From Caldimonas mangrovi (GTDB taxonomy: Bacteria; Pseudomonadota; Gammaproteobacteria; Burkholderiales; Burkholderiaceae_C), in contig NZ_JAMKFE010000003.1 of the NCBI RefSeq assembly GCF_023721835.1, forward strand, positions 310,001 to 374,000: a stretch of 64,000 nt of DNA, in the 5' to 3' direction. A program made the position numbers and the translations under genes. This document shows, piece after piece, positions 20,359-35,498 of the stretch. The notes under the pieces are model-generated. The model was not told where the DNA came from and searched no databases. It worked only from the letters and a program-made list of their open reading frames with translations. How positions within the stretch are numbered: position 1 is the first letter of the stretch; each line of letters opens with the position of its first letter.

Positions 20359-21309
20359 CTATTCACCCCGCAGCATCGCCTGCTGGTGCCGCTCGATGAA
20401 TTCCTTGTAAGTGTCGATGCCTCGCAGCTGCAGGATGGTGTTGCGCACCGCTGCTTCCACCAGCACCGCGAGGTTGCGGCCGGCGTCCACCGCGATCACC
20501 ACCTTGCGCACCGGCACGCCGAGGATGTCTTCGTAGAGCGGCTCATAGGGCAGGCGCTCGAAGTCCCGTTCGAGGGTTTCCTTGCGCACCAGGTGCACGA
20601 TCAGCTTCAGGCGCATCTTCCGGCGCACTGCGGTCTCGCCGAAGATCGCCTTGATGTCGAGCAGGCCGATGCCGCGCACCTCGAGCAGATTCATCAGCAG
20701 TTCGGGGCAGCGGCCTTCGATCGCGCTTTGCGAAACGCGGTACAGGTCGACCGCATCGTCGGCCACCAGGCCATTGCCGCGCGAGATCAGCTCCAGCCCC
20801 AGCTCGCTCTTGCCCAGGCCCGATTCGCCGGTCAGCAACACGCCCAGCCCGAGGATGTCCATGAAGACGCCGTGGCGCGTGGTGCGCTCGGCGAAATGCA
20901 TCGACAGATAGCTGCGCATCACGTCAATCACGAAGCCGGCGGACTCCTGGGTGACGAACAGCGGGATTTCGGCGCGCTCGCACATCGCCACCAGCTGGTC
21001 CGGTGGCGTCTGCCCGTCGGCGACGACCAGCACCGGCGGCTCCAGCGTCACGATGCGCGAGATGCGGCGAGCCTGGTCCTCGGCGTTGGCGTCGGCCAGG
21101 TATTCGACCTCCCGGCGGCCGACGATCTGGACGCGGTAGGGGTGGATGTAGTTGAGGTACCCGACCAGGTCGGCGGCGGACTGGGCGTCGCGCACCGCCA
21201 CTTCATCGAACCGGCGTTCAGGGTGGGCATGGCCGGCGATCCACTGCCACTTCAGGGTGGGGCGCTGGGCTTCGAAAAGGGCCTCTGCGCTGATGACGGT
21301 GGGTTTCAA
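20359..21309 (-). CDS. hprK: HPr kinase/phosphorylase
   Basis: 316 residues. HprK phosphorylates and dephosphorylates the serine of HPr. It has the Walker A motif GESGLGKSE near residue 155 and the family signature [15 protein letters not shown]. In proteobacteria lacking sugar PTS permeases it works with PtsN as part of a regulatory phosphorelay. It lies 37 bases after ptsN on the same strand. Confidence 0.95.
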   Translation of the reverse strand: MKPTVISAEALFEAQRPTLKWQWIAGHAHPERRFDEVAVRDAQSAADLVGYLNYIHPYRVQIVGRREVEYLADANAEDQARRISRIVTLEPPVLVVADGQTPPDQLVAMCERAEIPLFVTQESAGFVIDVMRSYLSMHFAERTTRHGVFMDILGLGVLLTGESGLGKSELGLELISRGNGLVADDAVDLYRVSQSAIEGRCPELLMNLLEVRGIGLLDIKAIFGETAVRRKMRLKLIVHLVRKETLERDFERLPYEPLYEDILGVPVRKVVIAVDAGRNLAVLVEAAVRNTILQLRGIDTYKEFIERHQQAMLRGE

Positions 21310-21346
21310 TCGGCGCGCCCGGGCAGCAAGCGAAGCGAGGGTGGCG

Positions 21347-21817
21347 TCACGCCACCGACTTCAACGGCTCCCAGGAAGAGATCATTTCGTGCACCTTCAC
21401 GGCGTCCTGTTCCGTCTTGAGGCGCTCGCGCAGGTCGCGGTCGGACAGCAGCTCGGCGATCTCGGAGAGGATCTCCAGGTGCCGTTGCGTAGCAGCCTCG
21501 GGGACCAGCAGGAAGATCAGCAGGCTGACGGGTTCGTCGTCCGGTGCGTCGAAGGGGATGGCTTGCTGTACTCGCAAGACCGCTGCTTGCGGGTTCTTCA
21601 GCCCCTTGATGCGCCCGTGCGGGATCGCGACGCCGTGGCCCAGCCCGGTGGAGCCCAGGCGCTCGCGTGCGAAGAGGTTGTCCGTCACGGTGGCCCGCGC
21701 AATGGCGTGATGGTTCTCGAACAGCAGGCCGGCGTGCTCAAAGGCCCGCTTCTTGCTGGTGGCGTCCACGTTCACCAGCACGTTGCTGGCGGGCAGGATG
21801 GCGGCGAGACGGTTCAT
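21347..21817 (-). CDS. ptsN: PTS IIA-like nitrogen-regulatory protein PtsN
   Basis: 156 residues of the EIIA-fructose/mannitol fold. The phosphorylated histidine is His67 in [14 protein letters not shown]-Ntr proteins control potassium homeostasis, nitrogen and carbon responses according to their phosphorylation state. It forms the hpf-ptsN-hprK series but has its own probable promoter upstream. rpoN, often near this series, is not in the window. Confidence 0.95.
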   Translation of the reverse strand: MNRLAAILPASNVLVNVDATSKKRAFEHAGLLFENHHAIARATVTDNLFARERLGSTGLGHGVAIPHGRIKGLKNPQAAVLRVQQAIPFDAPDDEPVSLLIFLLVPEAATQRHLEILSEIAELLSDRDLRERLKTEQDAVKVHEMISSWEPLKSVA

Positions 21818-21892
21818 CTGGGGTCACGGCGCACGGGCCTTCAACCTTGGATCAAGGCTTGGGCTGGCGCGGAGTCAGTGACAAAGCGTTGC

Positions 21893-21929
21893 ATTATAGG
21901 AAGCTGAATGGCAGCTCTATCGGATAGAG
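21893..21929 (-). promoter_or_regulatory. Putative ptsN promoter with overlapping palindrome
   Basis: On the minus strand a consensus TATAAT lies at 21898-21893, about 75 bases before the ptsN start. The place where the -35 should fall is covered by the 15-bp palindrome CTCTATC-G-GATAGAG (21915-21929). A weak -35 with a dyad on top suggests an activator or repressor site. Confidence 0.5.
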
Positions 21930-21960
21930 GGCCGACCTCATGGCTTGGTTCCGATTGTGC

Positions 21961-22035
21961 TCTGCTTGTTGCGATGCAGCAAGCAGACGGTGTGGCAACT
22001 GTCACAAATGACAAGCGGCCCTGAGGCCGCCTGTC
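21961..22035 (-). terminator. Two strong hairpins between hpf and ptsN
   Basis: Just after the hpf stop, GACAAGCGGCC (22010-22020) and GGCCGCCTGTC (22025-22035) form an 11-bp stem with one mismatch. Further on, TCTGCTTG (21961-21968) pairs with CAAGCAGA (21980-21987), extendable inward. Neither is followed by a clear U-run. They probably end or stabilise the hpf transcript. Confidence 0.55.
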
Positions 22036-22055
22036 GGGAAAAGCGTGATCGAACC

Positions 22056-22409
22056 TTACTGCGGGGTTTCGGTGATGGCGCCGTCCATGCGCTTGGGCGA
22101 CTCATGATGATGGTCTTGCAGGCGGCCCTTGTGCTTGACGACCTGGCGATCGAGCTTGTCCATCAACTGATCGATGGCCGCGTAGAGGTCCTCGTGAGAG
22201 GTTTCACAGAAAATGTCCTTGCCTTTCACGTGGACGTTGACCTCGGCCTTCTGCCGGCGTTCCTTCTCCTTCAGCTTCTCAACGCTCAATAGCACGTTGA
22301 TGTCCACCACCTGATCGAAATGCCGGGTGACCCGGTCCAGTTTCGTGAGCACATACTCTCGCAGGGCAGGCGTGACTTCCAGGTGATGGCCGCTGATCGT
22401 CAGATTCAT
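22056..22409 (-). CDS. hpf: Ribosome hibernation-promoting factor
   Basis: 117 residues, the short HPF/YfiA type: [19 protein letters not shown], then [21 protein letters not shown]. It binds the 30S decoding centre in stationary phase. A near-perfect ribosome site AAGGAGG precedes the ATG by four bases, so the start is firm and translation likely strong. The 200 bases upstream should carry its promoter; no certain sigma-54 site was found. Confidence 0.94.
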   Translation of the reverse strand: MNLTISGHHLEVTPALREYVLTKLDRVTRHFDQVVDINVLLSVEKLKEKERRQKAEVNVHVKGKDIFCETSHEDLYAAIDQLMDKLDRQVVKHKGRLQDHHHESPKRMDGAITETPQ

Positions 22410-22612
22410 AAGTCCTCCTTTCCGAAGGGTTGAGGAAACGACGTGTCTTGCGGGACCAGTGTGCCGCCGCCTTCCGGACATGACAAGCGCGTGACGGGAA
22501 TACCCGAAATAGGCTTGTTCCCAATCAACCTGCAGGTCAATTTGAGGGATGATGCGCAGTGCTCCGGCACGCCGCGAACCCGGTGGTCTTCCGGTTGCGA
22601 TGCGCCTGTCGC

Positions 22613-23215
22613 TCAGGGCATGGCGCGCACGCGATCGGCAACTGTTCTTGCCAATGCTTGCAACAGCTGCGTGATCGACTGCGCGTGGGCCTCCGGTGTG
22701 TCCGAGGCTGCCGCCACCGTTTCGCGTTGCCGCCCCGATGCCATGACCCGCGGGCTGGGCTGCAGTTGCGAGACCGACCATCGCGCTTCGGCCTCGAGCT
22801 CGCGGCGCGAGCGCGAAAAATCGAGCGGGCGCAGGTGCAGCGACAGGCTGATCTCCGGTTGAGCCTCGGCGCAACTGGCTTCGCAGATCGTCCAACCCGG
22901 CAGTGCGTCGCGCAGTGCGGCGGCCAGTTCACGGGTGACGCCGACCTCCAGCCGCTCGGCCCACAGAACGCCGGGCCATGCCTCCAGCGTGCTGCTTTGC
23001 GCGCGGTAGCGGACGTGCCGCGTTTGCAAGTACTCGGGGATCTCCGTGCGGCGCACGACCAGTACTTTCGCGGAGGTGCCGGCCGCCGGCGCCGGTGACG
23101 CAGGTGCCGCCGCGGGCAGCGTCAGCAGGACCGCAGGCGGCGTCTTGTTGGCGCAGCCGGCCAATGTGACGGCAAGGAGGCCGGCCGCGACGGTTTGGAG
23201 GGCGCAGCGTTTCAT
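22613..23215 (-). CDS. ABC-type transport auxiliary lipoprotein (PqiC/DUF330-like)
   Basis: 200 residues from the ATG at 23215. The signal peptide ends LAVTLAGC, a lipobox. The mature part resembles the auxiliary lipoprotein that accompanies MCE transporters, with [19 protein letters not shown] and [19 protein letters not shown]. It starts two bases after the MCE gene. It is probably anchored in the outer membrane, linking a lipid-transfer bridge to it. Last gene of the four-gene transporter operon. Confidence 0.8.
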   Translation of the reverse strand: MKRCALQTVAAGLLAVTLAGCANKTPPAVLLTLPAAAPASPAPAAGTSAKVLVVRRTEIPEYLQTRHVRYRAQSSTLEAWPGVLWAERLEVGVTRELAAALRDALPGWTICEASCAEAQPEISLSLHLRPLDFSRSRRELEAEARWSVSQLQPSPRVMASGRQRETVAAASDTPEAHAQSITQLLQALARTVADRVRAMP

Positions 23216-23217
23216 GT

Positions 23218-24177
23218 TCAATCTTTGCCGAAGATCACGGCGTTCGGTTTTTCTTCCAGGACTTCGCTCCATTCGCGCAGCCCTCTCGCGGCGAGCGCCA
23301 GGTCGCGCACGGCAGAGTCGAGGTCGGCTCGCAGCGAGGTGCCCGGTGCGGTCAGCTCAGCGACACGATTCATTGCCAGACGTGCACTGTCGGCAGCGTC
23401 ACGTGCACTGGCCAATGTCTGCTGAAGGTCCGGTCCGGCGCGGGTGACGGTTTCCCGGGCGCTGTCGGCCAGCCGGCTCACCGAGTCAAGCGTGCTGTCA
23501 GCGCGACTTTGCATCCGATCGAGGGCCGTGGACGCCGAGGCGAGCGTCTTGCGTGCCTCGGCGGCAGTGCCTGCGATCTCGGTGCTTGCGGTGTCGAGGG
23601 TCGTGCCGGTCTTGACGAGCGTCTCCTGCAACAGCTTCAGCGTGGCCCGCAAGTCCTGCACCGTCTCGCGCAGCGGCAGCTCGGCGACCTGGTCGATCAG
23701 CGCGTCGAAGCGGTCGCCGAGCGTGGGGATCTCCGGCACGGGGCCGGAGCTGACGAACACTGCCGGGGTGTTCGGAGCGAAATCGAGTTCGATGTACTTC
23801 TGGCCGGTGACGAAACTCTGTGCCAGCAGGCGGGCGCGCAGGCCGCGCTGCACCAAGGCGGGCAGGTCGGGCGGTGCGGCGTCCGCGCTGCCCGAGAACT
23901 GCACCGCGTCGGCGCGAATCGACACAAGCACCGGGATGCGGGCGTTCAGCGTCTGGTCGTCCACTTCGATGCCGATCGACTCGACGCGGCCGACCGGCAC
24001 ACCGCGGAAGGTGACGGGCGCACCGACGTACAGGCCGTTGACGCTGCCCTTGAAGTAGACGGCGGCGCGCAGTTCCTGCTGGAACAGCGCGTTGCCGCTC
24101 AACCAGATGATGCCGATCACCAGCAGCACCAGGGCGCCGATGACGAAGCTGCCGACAAACAAGGCGTGACGTTTCAT
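23218..24177 (-). CDS. MCE-domain lipid-transport protein (MlaD-like)
   Basis: 319 residues: one N-terminal membrane helix (about 8-28), an MCE domain (about 38-115; NGLYVGAPVTFRGVPVGRVESI) and a long helical C-terminal half rich in Ala, Thr, Ser and Asp that could form a coiled coil. This is longer than MlaD itself and closer to single-MCE PqiB/YebT-related proteins. It would bind lipid between the membranes. The start overlaps the ATPase stop (ATGA). Confidence 0.85.
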   Translation of the reverse strand: MKRHALFVGSFVIGALVLLVIGIIWLSGNALFQQELRAAVYFKGSVNGLYVGAPVTFRGVPVGRVESIGIEVDDQTLNARIPVLVSIRADAVQFSGSADAAPPDLPALVQRGLRARLLAQSFVTGQKYIELDFAPNTPAVFVSSGPVPEIPTLGDRFDALIDQVAELPLRETVQDLRATLKLLQETLVKTGTTLDTASTEIAGTAAEARKTLASASTALDRMQSRADSTLDSVSRLADSARETVTRAGPDLQQTLASARDAADSARLAMNRVAELTAPGTSLRADLDSAVRDLALAARGLREWSEVLEEKPNAVIFGKD

Positions 24178-24944
24178 GAGGCGGTCGCAATCTCCGGCTG
24201 GGGCTCGGGCTCCTCGCGGTGCAGGAACGCACGCACCGTCGGGTGTGGCGCATGATCGCGCAATTCCTTCGGGCTGCCCCGGGCGATCGGGTGGCGGCTG
24301 TCGGCGTCGAGAAAGATGCCGTCATCGGCCACCGCGAGCAGGCTGGGCAGCTCGTGGCTGACCATCACGACGGCGGCACCGGTGCGCTCGCGCACGTCGA
24401 GAATCAGGTCGTCGAGGCGCTTCGAGCTGATCGGGTCGAGCCCGGCCGATGGTTCGTCGAGGAACAGCAGTGGCGGCTCGGTGGCGAGCGCACGCGCCAA
24501 CCCCGCGCGCTTCTTCATGCCGCCGCTGATGTCGGCCGGCCGGTAGTCGGCGAACTTCTCCAGCTCGACCCACTCGAGCACTTCACGCGCGCGTGCGTCG
24601 CGCTGCTTCGCATCGAGGCCGGTGTGCTGCTCCAGCGGCAAGCAGACGTTCTCGAGCAGCGTCATCGACGACCACAGGGCGCCGCTCTGGAACAGCATGC
24701 CGAAGCCCCTGCGCATCTTCGCGCGCGTGGCTTCGTCTGCGCTCCAGAAATCGACGCCGTCGTATTCGACACGGCCGGCTGCCGGGTGCAACAGGCCCAC
24801 CAGGTGCTTGAGGAGCGTGCTCTTGCCGCAACCGCTGCCGCCCATCACCGCGAAGACGGTGCCGCGCTCGACGTCGAACGAGACGTCGCGTTGGATCAGC
24901 CGGTCGCCGAATCGCATCTCGAGGTCCCGTACCGCCAGCAGCAT
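24174..24944 (-). CDS. ABC transporter ATPase of MCE system (MlaF-like)
   Basis: 256 residues. Walker A is GGSGCGKST, the signature motif is the MlaF-type ISGGMKKRAGLARA, and Walker B is PLLFLDEPSAGLD. A GTG at 24950 overlapping the permease stop is an alternative start. It energises lipid movement by the MlaE-like permease. It is sandwiched between the permease and MCE genes with overlaps of a few bases, so all are surely cotranscribed. Confidence 0.9.
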   Translation of the reverse strand: MLLAVRDLEMRFGDRLIQRDVSFDVERGTVFAVMGGSGCGKSTLLKHLVGLLHPAAGRVEYDGVDFWSADEATRAKMRRGFGMLFQSGALWSSMTLLENVCLPLEQHTGLDAKQRDARAREVLEWVELEKFADYRPADISGGMKKRAGLARALATEPPLLFLDEPSAGLDPISSKRLDDLILDVRERTGAAVVMVSHELPSLLAVADDGIFLDADSRHPIARGSPKELRDHAPHPTVRAFLHREEPEPQPEIATAS

Positions 24945-24946
24945 GT

Positions 24947-25726
24947 TCACACTCCCAGCGCGTTGGCGCACACCGCGAACACCGCGTCGAGCGAGATGAT
25001 GCCGACGATGCTGAAAACCACCGCCCGCGTCGTGGCCGTGCCGACGCCGGCGGCGTTGCGCTGCGCGTACAGCCCGAAATAGCAGCCGGTCATGGCGACC
25101 AGCGCGCCGAACACGAAAGACTTGATCAACCCGAGACCGACGTGGGCCCATGACAGGGCCTGGAACGTCCGCTCGAAGTAGGCGGCCGGCGCGAGGTCGA
25201 GCATGCCGACGCCCACCAGCATGCCGCCGACCAGGCCGGTGGCGCAGCCGTAGACGTACAGCAGCGGCATCAGTAGCAGCAGCGCGAGCACACGCGGCAG
25301 CACGAGATAGTCCACCGCCGGCAGCCCCAGTACTTCCAGTGCGTCGATTTCCTCGTTGGTCTGCATCGTCGCCAGCTCGGCAGCAAACGACGCGCCGGTG
25401 CGACCGGCCATCACGACGGCGGTGATGACGGCAGCCATCTCGCGCGATACCGCGATGCCGACCAGGTCGGCGACGTAGATCCCGGCGCCGAACTTGACCA
25501 GCTGCACCGCACCGACGAAGGCGAGGATGGCGCCCACCAGCACGTTCACGACCGTGACGATGGGCAGCGCTGCGGCGCTGCAGTCGGCCGCCACGCGTGC
25601 GAAATCGCGCGCCGGAAAGCGCCAGCGGCCGCGCAGACCCGCCGCCGCGGTGAGCAGTACCTGCCCGAGGAAGGCCACTGCGCGCAGCGGCAGCAAGGCG
25701 GGGGCGGTGGCAACGGCGTGACGCAT
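24947..25726 (-). CDS. MlaE/YrbE-family ABC permease
   Basis: 259 residues with about five hydrophobic segments and the MlaE signature region SREMAAVITAVVMAGRTGASFAAELATM. The ATG at 25726 was chosen since the longer frame to 25789 begins with residues unlike the family. It is the inner-membrane subunit of a phospholipid or sterol/lipid transporter. The substrate-binding MlaC and STAS MlaB genes of the classical mla operon are absent, so this is a second, MCE-lipoprotein type system rather than mla itself. Confidence 0.88.
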   Translation of the reverse strand: MRHAVATAPALLPLRAVAFLGQVLLTAAAGLRGRWRFPARDFARVAADCSAAALPIVTVVNVLVGAILAFVGAVQLVKFGAGIYVADLVGIAVSREMAAVITAVVMAGRTGASFAAELATMQTNEEIDALEVLGLPAVDYLVLPRVLALLLLMPLLYVYGCATGLVGGMLVGVGMLDLAPAAYFERTFQALSWAHVGLGLIKSFVFGALVAMTGCYFGLYAQRNAAGVGTATTRAVVFSIVGIISLDAVFAVCANALGV

Positions 25727-25810
25727 GGGCTCGGATTGTGAGGGGATCGTGGGCTGTGTGTCGATGCGGCAGCAGGGGCCGCCATCCATCGGGCGGTGCG
25801 ATAACGACCT

Positions 25811-25878
25811 CGAGAAGCAAGAGAAATTCGATGCAGTTCGTTACGGATGCTTGCTTCTCGCCGTGTGAACGGTATAAC
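25811..25878 (+). promoter_or_regulatory. Promoter with 11-bp inverted repeat upstream of the small-gene cassette
   Basis: TTGCTT (25851-25856) and TATAAC (25873-25878) spaced 16 bp form a good sigma-70-like promoter, 55 bases before the next gene. CGAGAAGCAAG at 25811-25821 is repeated in perfect inversion at 25850-25860, so the right arm covers the -35. This is the layout expected of an operator, possibly also affecting the divergent MCE operon. Confidence 0.5.
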
Positions 25879-25932
25879 TCGGTGCCGCGAACTCCGCCTC
25901 GTCAGCCGGTCTGCCGGGGTCCGCGCTTTCCG

Positions 25933-26310
25933 ATGCAAGACCCGATCCCACCCGACATCCAGGATTTCGTGCTACGGCACATCGACTCCATCGCGCACAT
26001 GGAGGCGCTGCTGATGCTATGGCGCGAAGCCTCTCAAGGCTGGCAGTCGGATGCGGTGGCGGCCCGCCTGTACATCCCCGTGAGCGACGCCGACGAGGTC
26101 CTGGAGCGGCTCGCGGGACTGGGGCTGCTGCGCAAGGAGTCCGGCAGTTTTCACTACGACTGCGACTCGCCGCAGACGCACGAGATGGTCGGCCGCCTGG
26201 CGGGCCTGTATGCGAGCCATCTGATCCCGATCACCAACCTCATCCACGCCAAGCGCGAAAACCGCATCCAGCAATTCGCCGATGCCTTCAAGCTGAGAAA
26301 GGGCGATTGA
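25933..26310 (+). CDS. Hypothetical protein, probable winged-helix fold
   Basis: 125 residues, cytoplasmic, no signal peptide. The middle (about 35-80: AVAARLYIPVSDADEVLERLAGLGLLRKESGSFHY) has the pattern of a small winged-helix domain in which a helix, a short turn and a second helix precede a beta wing. The C-terminal part is basic and helical. It is the first gene of a three-gene set: two small membrane proteins follow with gaps of two and four bases. A DNA-binding or protein-interaction role is possible. I do not recognise a named family with certainty. Confidence 0.7.
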   Translation: MQDPIPPDIQDFVLRHIDSIAHMEALLMLWREASQGWQSDAVAARLYIPVSDADEVLERLAGLGLLRKESGSFHYDCDSPQTHEMVGRLAGLYASHLIPITNLIHAKRENRIQQFADAFKLRKGD

Positions 26311-26312
26311 CG

Positions 26313-26570
26313 ATGGCCAGTGTCATCTACTTCCTGTGTGCGCTGACGGCGGCACTGTGCGCAGGATTCCTGCTGCAGGCCTACGGCCGCGGGCGCTACC
26401 GTCTGCTGCTGTGGAGCGGCCTGTGCTTCGTCGGTCTGGCGATCAACAATTTCCTGCTGGTGCTCGACAAGCTGGTGTTTCCCACCACCGACCTGTCGCT
26501 GTTGCGCAGCGCGACAGCCCTGGCCGCGATGCTCGTGCTGCTGTACGGGCTGATCCTCGATTCGGAGTGA
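26313..26570 (+). CDS. Small membrane protein (DUF5985-like), first copy
   Basis: 85 residues and almost entirely hydrophobic, with three predicted helices (about 3-20, 30-48 and 62-80). YGRGRYRLLLWSGLCFVGLAINNFLLVLDKLVFP resembles the uncharacterised DUF5985 family. It starts two bases after the winged-helix-like gene and four bases before a second protein of the same build. Function unknown; the clustering suggests that the two form a membrane complex. Confidence 0.75.
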   Translation: MASVIYFLCALTAALCAGFLLQAYGRGRYRLLLWSGLCFVGLAINNFLLVLDKLVFPTTDLSLLRSATALAAMLVLLYGLILDSE

Positions 26571-26574
26571 TGCA

Positions 26575-26841
26575 ATGAACTCACTGCTGCTCGGCGCGAT
26601 CGCGATGGCCTCGGTGGTGGCCTCGTTGTTCTTTCTGCGCTTCTGGCGCCAGACGCGCGATCGCTTCTTCCTGTTGTTCGCGCTGGCCTTTCTGGTCGAC
26701 GCGGTCAACCGGGTCGCGCTCGGCCTTCAGCACGGCACCGAGGAACAGGAGCCGCTGTTCTACGGCGTGCGCCTGCTCAGCTTCAGCCTGATCCTCATCG
26801 CGATCATCGACAAGAACCTACGCGCGCGGCGCAAGCCCTGA
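26575..26841 (+). CDS. Small membrane protein (DUF5985-like), second copy
   Basis: 88 residues, three hydrophobic segments, with RFWRQTRDRFFLLFALAF aligning in style with the first copy (a basic loop followed by an aromatic-rich helix). The pair looks like an ancient duplication. The gene converges on the hybrid kinase gene with only ten bases between their ends. Confidence 0.75.
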   Translation: MNSLLLGAIAMASVVASLFFLRFWRQTRDRFFLLFALAFLVDAVNRVALGLQHGTEEQEPLFYGVRLLSFSLILIAIIDKNLRARRKP

Positions 26842-26872
26842 ACACCTCGCTTCAGGGAGACGCTGCGCGCGT
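26820..26872. terminator. Nested hairpin between convergent genes
   Basis: An outer stem ACGCGCGC/GCGCGCGT (26820-26827 and 26865-26872) encloses an inner stem CCCTGA/TCAGGG. It spans the 3' ends of both convergent genes, so it is also coding. There is no U-run. It is a plausible bidirectional structure at the transcript ends. Confidence 0.4.
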
Positions 26873-29004
26873 GTCTGCGCCGGGTGCCGCACGCCGCTTC
26901 CACTGCATGATCTCGCGTCCGATGTCCATCGGGTTCGCCGGCTTCACCAGGTGGCGATCGAATCCCGACTGCAGCGCCATCTCGCGGTCTTCCTGCTGGC
27001 CGTAGCCGGTCAGCGCGATCAGCAGGGCCGACCGCGTCGACGGCATCTGGCGCAGCCGGCGCGCGACCTCGTAGCCGTCCAGCCCCGGCAATCCGATGTC
27101 GAGCAGCACCACGTGCGGCTGGTAGACCGGTGCGCAGGCCAGCGCCTGCAGGCCGTCGGTGACGGTCTTCACTTCGTGCCCGTCGAGCGACAGCACCACG
27201 GCGACACTGTCGGCCGCGTCCTGGTTGTCGTCGACGATCAGCACGCGCACGCCGTCGCCCTGAACGCCGTGCACCTCGAGGGCGGGAGGGCGGTGCGCCT
27301 CGACCACACTCAGACAGGGCAGGAAGACGCGGAACTCGGAGCCGGCGCCGAGCCCCGCGCTGTGCGCCTCGACCCGGCCCTGGTGCAATGCCACGAGCCG
27401 CTGTACCAGCGTCAGGCCGATGCCCAGCCCGCCCTGACTGCGGTCCAGCGTCTGCTCGCCTTGCTCGAACAGGTCGAACACCCTCGGCAACAACCGCGCA
27501 TCGATGCCGACGCCGTTGTCGCGTACCGAGAGGCACAGCTCGCCGGCGTCTATGGCGGCCCGCAACTCGATGCTGCCGCCTTCCTCGGTGTACTTCGCGG
27601 CGTTGTTGAGCAAGTTGGCGACGATCTGGGACAGGCGGGCGAAGTCGCCCTGCAGCCACACGGGCTGCGGCGGCAACGACACCTCCAGCACGTGCCGGCG
27701 GGCCTCGATCAAGGGGCGCGTCGTCTCGACCGCATGCGCGACCACTGCAGCCAGCTCGGTCGGTTCGCGGTGCAGCGCGATCTTGCCCTGGTTGATGCGT
27801 GCCACGTCGAGCAGTTCCTCGACCAGCCGCGTCAGGTGCCGCACCTGGCGATCCATCACGTCGCCGGCCCAGACGATCTTCGGGTCGGGCGGGGCCACGC
27901 GGCGGACCAGCTCGATCGCATTGCGGATCGGTGCCAGCGGGTTGCGCAGCTCGTGCGACAGCATCGCGAGGAACTCGTCCTTGCGCCGGTTGACCTCCAG
28001 CAGCTCCGCCTGAGCCTGGCGGCGTTCCTCGATCTCGTTCTCCAGGCTGCGGTACAGCCGGGCGTTTTCCAAGGCGATGGCCGCACGGCCCGCCAACTCC
28101 TCGAGCGCTGTGACATGCCAGCGGCCCGCCTGCGACGTGACGGCCAGCAGCGCGCCGCGCATCTCGCGGCCCACCATCATCGGCACGGCAGCGGCGCCGA
28201 GCCCTGCAGCCGGCGTGTCGGCGAGCCAGTGCGGCAGCCATGGTGCTTCGTCCGCCTGCACCAGGCCTTGAGCCTGCATGCAGCGGTCGACCAGCGCCCG
28301 CGCGGCGGCCGGCACGGCCTCGTAGTCGCATTCCTGCGCGGGCGCGTCGTCCATTTGCACCAACGCATGACGCAAAGCACCGTGGTCGTCGGTGCGCACC
28401 AGCAGCGCCAGCCTGGCCGGCTCGGGCACCAGCAGCCGCAGCAGTTCGCGCGCGGCGACCTCGGCATCGAGCGAGCCGCCGAGCACGCGGCTGGCCTGCG
28501 CCAGGAAGGACAGGCGCCGCGACTGCTCCTCGGCGGCATGACGCGCCGCTTCGGCGGCGGCCAGCGCCACCCGTTCCTCGGCCTGGCGGCGCGCGCGCTG
28601 CTGCATCGCGTACAGCTCGACGAACACCTTGACCTTGCTGCGCAGCACCTCCGGCACCACCGGCGACAGGATGTAGTCGACGGCGCCGAGCGAGTAGCCG
28701 CGGGCGGTCTGCATCTCGTCGGCATACGCGGTGATGAAGATGATCGGCGTGTGTGCGGAGCGCTTGTAGCTGCGGATCAGACGGGCCGTTTCCAGGCCGT
28801 CGATGTCCGGCATGTTGACGTCGAGCAGGATCACCGCGAATTCACGCTGCAGCACCTCGCGCAGTGCGTCGCTGCCCGAACGCGCGAACACCAGGTGCTG
28901 CCCGAGGTCTTCGAGCACGGTGTGCAGCACCAGCAGCTTGTCGGGCAGGTCGTCGACGATGAGGATGCTGCCCGGCGGGTCGTCCCGCTCGTCCACCGCG
29001 GGTG

Positions 29005-29014
<10 letters not shown>
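26852..29014 (-). CDS. Hybrid sensor histidine kinase with N- and C-terminal receiver domains
   Basis: About 720 residues. Domain order: receiver (SILIVDDLPDKLLVL, phospho-Asp in VILLDVNMPDIDG), a coiled-coil linker, a GAF-like domain (about 170-330), a dimerisation domain with His354 in SHELRNPL, an ATPase domain (NLLNNAAKYT, GGLGIGLTL), and a C-terminal receiver (RVLIVDDNQDAADS, VVLLDIGLPGLDG). No membrane segment, so it is cytoplasmic. The start is uncertain: GTG at 29014 overlaps the upstream kinase by ten bases, GTG at 28996 follows its stop. It is certainly coupled to the giant kinase before it and may relay phosphate from it. Confidence 0.85.
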
Positions 29015-35265
<6,251 letters not shown>

Positions 35266-35498
35266 GACTTCTCCTTGCGACAAAACAGCGGTCCAACCCC
35301 TGCAAGCGGGTACTCTCGACGAGGGTTTCCTTGTGTCGTGTAACTATTTGTGTTTATTGCGCTGCCGATCGCACCGGTTGGCGGCTCGGTAAGCACGCCG
35401 CCGTCAGGGCGACGGCGGCGGCCCGCAACGGCGAGGGCGCCCGTTCGGCACACTGTGTGCCTGCCTATCACGCTTAACAACAGTAGGAGTCCGTGCGC
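35266..35498. promoter_or_regulatory. Divergent region between giant kinase and serA
   Basis: The segment 35330-35360 is clearly AT-richer than its surroundings and is the likely promoter zone for both genes. On the serA side GCCGCCGTC (35397-35405) and GACGGCGGC (35411-35419) make a 9-bp hairpin. The perfect palindrome GGCACAC-T-GTGTGCC lies at 35447-35461, 37 bases before the serA ATG, and looks like an operator. No regulator can be named. Confidence 0.45.

Noticed and set aside
22440-22560. Sigma-54 promoter upstream of hpf
   Set aside because: A GGCAC and a GC element occur on the minus strand, but the spacing is two bases too long for a -24/-12 promoter.
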